Below are positions 60,301 to 64,000 of a stretch of 64,000 nt of DNA, piece by piece; within the stretch, counting starts at the first letter, position 1; each line of letters starts with the position of its first letter. The notes under the pieces are model-generated. The model saw only the letters and a program-made list of their open reading frames with translations, was not told where the DNA came from and made no database searches. The stretch is from Smallanthus sonchifolius (taxonomy: Eukaryota > Streptophyta > Magnoliopsida > Asterales > Asteraceae): positions 65,058,001 through 65,122,000 of the forward strand of contig CM042022.1 in assembly GCA_023525975.1 (NCBI GenBank), given 5' to 3'. The position numbers and the translations under genes are program-made.

Positions 60301-60440
60301 TCGGTAAAAGATACGAACTGGTCAAACCGATCTTTCCAATTAGAATAATCAGCTAGATTCAACAACTTCGGAGGTTTTTGAGATGTACCGATCTCATTGT
60401 CATAATTGAACATATTCCTGACTTGAACCATATTTGCCAT
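57385..60440 (-). pseudogene. gag of A3, nearly intact in the middle
   Basis: It starts at ATG 60440 (MANMVQVRN) and stops at TGA 57385-57387. A single 706-codon frame (57864-59984) covers the second half of the capsid region, zinc knuckle CYNCQEYGHFAKEC (about 59250-59290), the acidic region, the coiled coil and the second knuckle CFHCNEAGHILINC (about 57878-57920). Breaks are the stop near 60039 (TGA), one just before 57864, one at 57645 and a 1-nt deletion near 57515. Confidence 0.9.
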
Positions 60441-60930
60441 TTTTCCTGAAAATTTTTCCAAGTGTTGAACTTCCTTTACCCTTAGGCGAAGATAATAAGT
60501 TCGCCTGCTAAGTCACCCAAGCGAACTTAATGAGAAGCGAACTTAATAAGTTCGATTAACCCTGTGAGAAGCGAACTTGACAAGTTCGCCTACTGCTAAG
60601 TTCGCCTGCACAATAAATCAGCAAGTTCGCTTGCCGAAACAGAATCTTGATCAAGAACTTCTTCAGCCCAAACTCGCGAACCAAGAACATTCAAAAATCG
60701 TCATTAATCACTGAATTGAAGGAATTAAACAAAATTGGACCGTAGGATTGTGTAATTTGTCAATTAGAAGCTTTCTATCGGATCAATTTCATCATAATCC
60801 TCTTCAAAAACACCAAATCAGATCAAAATCAGTCTTGAAAACTCCTTTGAAATGAAAAACTCAAAAATGATGAGTTTGATGTCAATTTGCATATAAAATC
60901 GTCTAGAATCAACAAGAATCACGAGCAAAA
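60441..60930 (-). other. untranslated leader of A3 with dyads
   Basis: Non-coding. Family-A dyads and half-sites lie at about 60483-60640; the remaining 290 bp shows no signal. Confidence 0.7.
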
Positions 60931-60942
60931 GCTGTGATACCA
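60931..60942 (-). other. primer binding site of A3
   Basis: On the minus strand this reads TGGTATCACAGC, one mismatch from the initiator Met tRNA complement, two bases from the LTR remnant. Confidence 0.83.
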
Positions 60943-60944
60943 CT

Positions 60945-61046
60945 TGTAGGTCATCATGGCGCGTCTACGGATCGATCTCGTGATAAGACGTGACGTTTAC
61001 TCGGAGTGCGGAATCTCGTGATAAGACGTGACGTTTACTCGGAGTG
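60945..61046 (-). repeat. 5' LTR remnant of A3 with a 38-bp tandem duplication
   Basis: Only the U5 end of the LTR survives. A 34-bp stretch (60975-61008) is repeated at 61013-61046 with a 38-bp offset, and D gag follows directly at 61047. The second copy is preceded by a short shared ATCTCGTG, as expected for a templated repair insertion at a deletion breakpoint. Confidence 0.88.
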
Positions 61047-61526
61047 AACCATCCCAAAAGTCTAAAAGCAAATGTGGTGAAACCACTAGTAAAACCGATG
61101 GTAAAGCCAAGGATTATCTCTTAGGCTAAACCATCTGTTTCAAGAAAGGGAAAGCAACATGCTAAACCTTGTGTATCTACCTCTGGTAGTATACCTACTG
61201 GTGAGAAATCTGTGATGAAACTCTCTAAGCCACAGAGGAGGAGAAGGAATAAGAGGTTGAGAAAGCTAGAACGGCTGACTGGAGTTCAATCAGGTGAAGC
61301 TTCCATTAGTTCACCGGCTGTTGTTGAACCTAAGTCTAGTGTTCCAGTTAAGAAACAGAAGAGGTCCTAGACTAACAAATCTAAAAATTCTCAATCTCCT
61401 AGTCCTAATTCTTTTAAAGATTCATCCATTTTGAACAGTCACGACTGTGAGTTAAAAGAGGGTGTTTATTTTGAAAAAGACGGACGACCCAAGACCACTA
61501 TGGCTTGGGTCTCCAAATCTAACTAA
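61047..61526 (+). pseudogene. gag of D, C-terminal part
   Basis: The reading resumes in the basic tail after the second zinc knuckle (NHPKSLKANVVKPLVKP), goes through PQRRRRNKRLRK and ends KTTMAWVSKSN with TAA at 61524-61526. One TAG near 61123 and one near 61370 interrupt it. By comparison with A3, about 640 codons between this and the first part are missing, including both zinc knuckles. Confidence 0.85.
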
Positions 61527-64000
61527 TTCTTTTTGTGACTCATGCAGGGACATCTGAAGGGTACTATCTCTAACCGTTGGTATGTAGATAGTGGATGCTC
61601 CCGGCACATGACAGGAAACATGGCCTTGCTTCAAGACGTGAAACCATTCAGAGGCGGCTATATGGCCTTTGCTGGAGAGAAAAGCGGCAGTATCACGTGT
61701 CAAGGCGTGGTATCAAATGGTTGTGTCAGTTTTGACAATGTCAACTTTTGCGAGCAGCTGAAGCATAACCTGCTGAGTGTCTCCCAAATGTGCGACAAGG
61801 AGTACTCGGTGATGTTTGATAAGAATGAATGCTTGATTCTCAAGCCTGGTTTTGAAGTTCCTGAAGAGTGGATTCTGATGAGAGCACCAAGGACAAACGA
61901 CACCTATCAGATTGATATGAGCGTGGCAACAACCACCTCATCAGTTACTACTTGTTTGCTTACTAAAGCGACAGAGCTTGACTCTATCTTGTGGCATAGG
62001 AAACTCGGACATATTTCTTATCGTAAAATGAATCATTTGGTCTGAAACGGTTTAGTAACCGGTGTTCCTAAGCTGAGATTTACCGTTGTAGAAAACTGTA
62101 TGCCTTGTAAAAGGGCAAACAACAATGGAAGTCTCACAAACCCAAGCTCCAAAACTCCATCGATACCCTTTTGGAGCTATTACATATGGATCTGTTTGGC
62201 CCCATAAGTATCAGGAGTATTGGAGGTATGTCATTCTGTCTGGTTGTAACTGATGATTTCTCACGTTTTTCTTGGGTGCATTTTTTAGGTACGAAGGACG
62301 AAACTGCTGATATTATTCAATACCTGATCCTGAGTTTGGAATCTCTTTGCAAGCTGAAGGTTAGAAGAATAAGGAGTGACAACGGAACTGAATTCAAGAA
62401 TAACTTGATGGAACTTTTCTGTCTCATGAAAGGGATCCGTCACGAATTCAGCGCCCCGTACACGCCTCAGCAGAATGGAGTCGCAGAACAGAAGAACAGA
62501 ATCTTGATCGAGACTGCAAGGACAATGCTGTCAGATGCAAAGCTTCCTGTCACTTTCTGGGCAGAAGCAGTTAATACAGCTTGTCACGTCTTGAACAGAG
62601 TTCTGGTTGTGAAGAGGCACAACAAGACTTGTTATGAGTTGATCAACAATCGACTTCCCAATCTTGATTACCTAGTTCCTTTTGGTAGTCCCTGTTCCTT
62701 GTTGCTATAGTACAAAGACCGCAAGTCTAAGTTTCATGAAAAAGCGATGGAAGGAATCTTCTTAGGATACGTTGCCAACTCGCCTTGCAAGAGAGTGTAC
62801 AACATAGGAACTCATACTGTCGAGGAATGGTTTGAAGTGGATTGTAGTAAACATAGTATTCCACCAGAACCAACTGGTCCAGCTTGGGGTTTTGATTATG
62901 ATGCGCTATTCAAGTCATTGAATCTTCCTGATTTTTTGCAGTTGATGGCGTAAATGTATATGTATTATTGGGTGGCAGCGATAACTCCAGTTTCTCAACT
63001 CGTGCTACTGTACCGATTGTAACTCCTGATTCTAATGTTGCATCTGGAACTCTTAATGGTGATAACAGTGAAGATGTTCATGTTGATGGAAATGACGCTC
63101 AAGCTAATCCTAACGCTAGTGTAGGAAATGAAGCTCCAGCTAATCCAATTAACATTGAATCTTCTTCTTCTAGAACACAGAATGTGGGGGAGTTAAGCAC
63201 GAACCTTGATTCAGAAATTCAGGAACCGAATGTACCTGAGGCGAGAGTGCATAAGAATCATCCAATTGACAACATTATTGGTGATCCTCACGCCGGTGTT
63301 AAAACTCGCAATCGAATCATTACTGAGAACACTAGTCTGTACTCGGAGATACTTGACACTGGTGTCATGGAAACATGTCTGCATGTTGCATTCGTGTCCC
63401 AGTTAGAGCCGAAGAATGTGAAGGAGGCTCTCGCTGACAACTGCTGGATTGAGGCGATGCAAGATGAATTTTCTCAATTCCAAAAGATGCACGTGTGGGA
63501 TTTGGTTGACTTGCCAAAGGGCGTACAACCAATTGGCACCAGATGGGTGTTCAAATGCAAGATGGATGATCGTCATGTTGTGGTGAAGAACAAAGCAAGG
63601 TTGGTTGTTCAGGGTTTTTATCAACAAGAGGGCTTGGATTACACGAAAGTATATGCCCCAGTTGCTAGACTTGAAGCCATTCGATTGTTTCTGGTTTATG
63701 CCTCATATGTTGGCTTCAAGGTCTATCAACTTGATGTGAAGAGTGCTTTCCTATATGGAAAAGTACATGAAGAGATCTATGTCACTCAACCTCCCGGCTT
63801 TGAAGATCCACATAATATCAATAAAGTGTATAAGCTCGACAAAGCACTTTATGGTCTTCATCAAGCACCGCGGGCATTGTATGAGACATTATATAAGCAT
63901 CTACTGTCTAATGGTTTCGACCGTGGACATATTGACTCGACCCTCTTCATTAGGAAAGAAGGAGGTGACATTCTTTTTGTACAAGTGTATGTCGACGACA
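61527..64000 (+). pseudogene. pol of D: protease, integrase, reverse transcriptase (partial)
   Basis: Protease D-S-G is at 61587-61595 (WYVDSGCSRHMTG). The integrase zinc region has TGA at 62043 and a 1-nt deletion near 62112. The core frame 62171-62710 keeps D (HMDLFGP), D (SDNGTEF) and E (VAEQKN) and ends in TAG. After a shift near 62935 one frame is open from about 62941 to the window end (over 350 codons). It covers the acidic linker and reverse transcriptase up to YVDD at 63988-63999. The RNase H part lies beyond the window. Confidence 0.9.

Larger units (their letters stand above)
48009..61046 (-). mobile_element. A3: Ty1/copia (Sirevirus-like) element, 5' LTR mostly deleted
   Basis: Same layout as A2 and about 90-95 percent similar over gag, pol and extra ORF. 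The 3' LTR (48009-48506) is full length; only about 102 bp of the 5' LTR remain (60945-61046). It lies in the gag of D. The left flank is AAAGG; the matching duplication on the right has been lost with the deletion. Confidence 0.9.

Overview
The window looks like plant nuclear DNA, probably from a eudicot and most likely Asteraceae. The Asteraceae call is an inference from the type of extra ORF carried by the largest elements, not a database result. I found no convincing host gene, rRNA, tRNA or CRISPR array. Almost everything is nested, decaying LTR retrotransposon: four Ty1/copia families (called A, B, C and D here), one Ty3/gypsy Athila-like remnant, and a tandem array of LTR-like units.

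Left part (1-22995, all minus strand). Element B1 (16420-22995) was interrupted in its RNase H region by element A1. A1 was then interrupted inside its own 5' LTR by element A2 (2467-16015). A2 is bounded by a perfect 5-bp target-site duplication, ACAAG, at 2462-2466 and 16016-16020. A1 shows only gag, leader and split LTR here and continues beyond base 1. A2 is a 13.5-kb element in the order LTR, gag with two zinc knuckles and a coiled coil, protease, integrase, reverse transcriptase, RNase H, a 2.4-kb spacer, a large additional ORF, polypurine tract and LTR. Gag, pol and the extra ORF are all broken by stops and frameshifts.

Middle (22996-46291). Three direct repeats of about 1.58 kb (22996-27354) abut an LTR-like fragment. 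Family C (28245-33637, plus) lost its leader and the start of gag and is cut in reverse transcriptase by B2 (33638 to about 41590, plus). B2 is an inverted relative of B1 and has no 3' LTR here. Next comes an Athila-like fragment (about 41591-46291) with gag, retropepsin and a 3' LTR but no reverse transcriptase, RNase H or integrase.

Right part (46292-64000). Family D (plus) sits in the Athila LTR and is interrupted in gag by A3 (48009-61046, minus), a close relative of A2. A deletion at the A3/D junction removed most of the A3 5' LTR and roughly 1.9 kb of D gag, and left a 38-bp templated duplication. D pol then runs open to the window end at the reverse transcriptase YVDD motif.

The main unexplained pattern is a regulatory architecture. 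The best-resolved LTR families carry near-perfect inverted repeats of about 19-22 bp, often spaced about 30-35 bp, placed roughly 15-60 bp upstream of the TATA box. The sequence is family-specific, but A, B, D and the tandem units share a skeleton with a CpG near each outer end and an ACT(T/A)-like inner arm. The same family motif recurs in the untranslated leader and, in A, in the spacer before the extra ORF.
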